A DNA stretch of 5,707 nucleotides. Source: Pseudomonadota bacterium. Its GTDB lineage: Bacteria > Pseudomonadota > Alphaproteobacteria > Rhizobiales > Xanthobacteraceae. Numbering within the stretch: position 1 is the first letter of the stretch; every line of letters starts with the position of its first letter. The notes under the pieces are model-generated. The model was not told the origin of the DNA, did not search any database, and saw only the letters and a list, made by a program, of their open reading frames with translations. Shown here piece by piece: positions 5,134 through 5,707 of this stretch. The DNA lies in NCBI GenBank assembly GCA_023405565.1, contig JAEXXW010000631.1, forward strand, positions 1 to 5,707. Direction: 5' to 3'. The translations under genes and the position numbers were made by a program.

Positions 5134-5707
5134 TTAAGAGATCAATTCCAGCATGGATGTCTCGTCTGGGCGTACCGCAACGGCAATGTGATCGGCGCCG
5201 ATCTCCGACAATGGCTCGGACGCGCGCTTCGACAGGCAGAAGTGCTTCAAGGCCGCCGCTTGCGTTGTGACATCGCCGGCGCGGGCGCAGCCGACGAAGA
5301 TTTCGGTGCTGCGTCTTGAATAATGCAGGGCGCCGTCGAAACGTCCGGCTCTTAATGCGTCGTTAATCTCAGGTGCAAAACGTGTCGCAGCCCCGGCGCG
5401 ATAGACGACGACGACCTTCAGTTGCAGACCGGCCGGCGCAAGCTCTGCCGCCATGTCGCGCGCGCGATCGTCGCCAGCGAGATAGAGGAGGGGCGCAGCG
5501 CCAGCGGGCACGTGCTGCGCGATCACCTTTGCGAGATCGCCGCCATCGCCATCGGCCGATACGACATCGTTGAAACCCGCCAGCGTTGCCGCTGCCGCTG
5601 TCTGCGCGCCGACGGCAAAACAATGCAGGGACGTCAGCGAATCATGTCGTGGATGCGCGGCGATGGCGCGCGCGGCATTGCCGCTCGTCAACAGCACGGC
5701 CGACCAC
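5134..5707 (-). CDS. hemD: Uroporphyrinogen-III synthase, 3' part (runs off right edge)
   Basis: The frame stays open to the window edge, and codons for Trp-Ser-Ala-Val-Leu-Leu precede the GTG at 5697. So the true start lies outside, and that GTG is an internal valine codon. About 190 C-terminal residues are present. HemD closes hydroxymethylbilane with inversion of ring D to give uroporphyrinogen III, the branch point for heme, siroheme, cobalamin and chlorophyll. Family marks are the VLLTSGNAARA segment, CFAVGAQTAAAATLAGF, the LYLAGDDRARD strand-loop, LQLKVVVVYRAGA and a CLSKRASEPL segment near the end, followed by the usual ARPDE-like close (VAVRPDETSMLELIS). HemD sequences diverge widely, so identification leans on these motifs plus the following mic60-hemY genes. 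In related genomes hemC and tsaD usually lie upstream, which would be just beyond the right edge. The TAA stop is followed by 118 nt before mic60. Confidence 0.88.
   Translation of the reverse strand, partial: WSAVLLTSGNAARAIAAHPRHDSLTSLHCFAVGAQTAAAATLAGFNDVVSADGDGGDLAKVIAQHVPAGAAPLLYLAGDDRARDMAAELAPAGLQLKVVVVYRAGAATRFAPEINDALRAGRFDGALHYSRRSTEIFVGCARAGDVTTQAAALKHFCLSKRASEPLSEIGADHIAVAVRPDETSMLELIS

Overview
The window looks like a chromosomal segment of an alphaproteobacterium, most likely in the order Hyphomicrobiales/Rhizobiales (Bradyrhizobium/Rhodopseudomonas/Xanthobacteraceae-like). The main evidence is the gene string hemD – Mic60/mitofilin-like gene – hemY on the minus strand, an arrangement typical of that group, together with high-GC coding sequence. 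Genus-level placement is inference.

Right part (about 2135-5707, minus strand): the 3' part of hemD (uroporphyrinogen-III synthase, running off the right edge), then a Mic60/mitofilin-family inner-membrane protein, then hemY (two transmembrane helices plus TPR-like repeats). Mic60 and hemY are 13 nt apart and surely co-transcribed. hemD and mic60 are separated by 118 nt, which holds a weak promoter-like sequence and a 28-codon reading frame. The logic of the cluster is tetrapyrrole synthesis coupled to membrane proteins that organise the cytoplasmic membrane.

Middle (1978-2052, minus strand): a complete tRNA-Thr with anticodon CGU and encoded CCA. It lies 82 nt downstream of hemY, in the same orientation, and has its own plausible sigma70-type promoter in the gap. 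It separates the conserved heme cluster from what looks like accessory material on the left.

Left part (1-1851): two plus-strand genes encode a pair of exported proteins: a Tat-signal, two-module VOC (glyoxalase/dioxygenase-fold) protein and a Sec-signal ABM (quinol monooxygenase/YgiN-like) protein. They probably form an operon acting on a small, perhaps aromatic or quinone-like, molecule in the periplasm; the substrate cannot be read from the sequence. Converging on them, with only 12 nt between stop codons, is a minus-strand gene for a small CAP-domain (SCP/PR-1-like) lipoprotein that appears to start with TTG.

I see no transposase, CRISPR array, phage gene or toxin-antitoxin pair, and no intergenic stretch exceeds about 130 nt. 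Nothing here is convincingly a new system. The points most worth following are the exported VOC/ABM pair and the spacer ahead of mic60.
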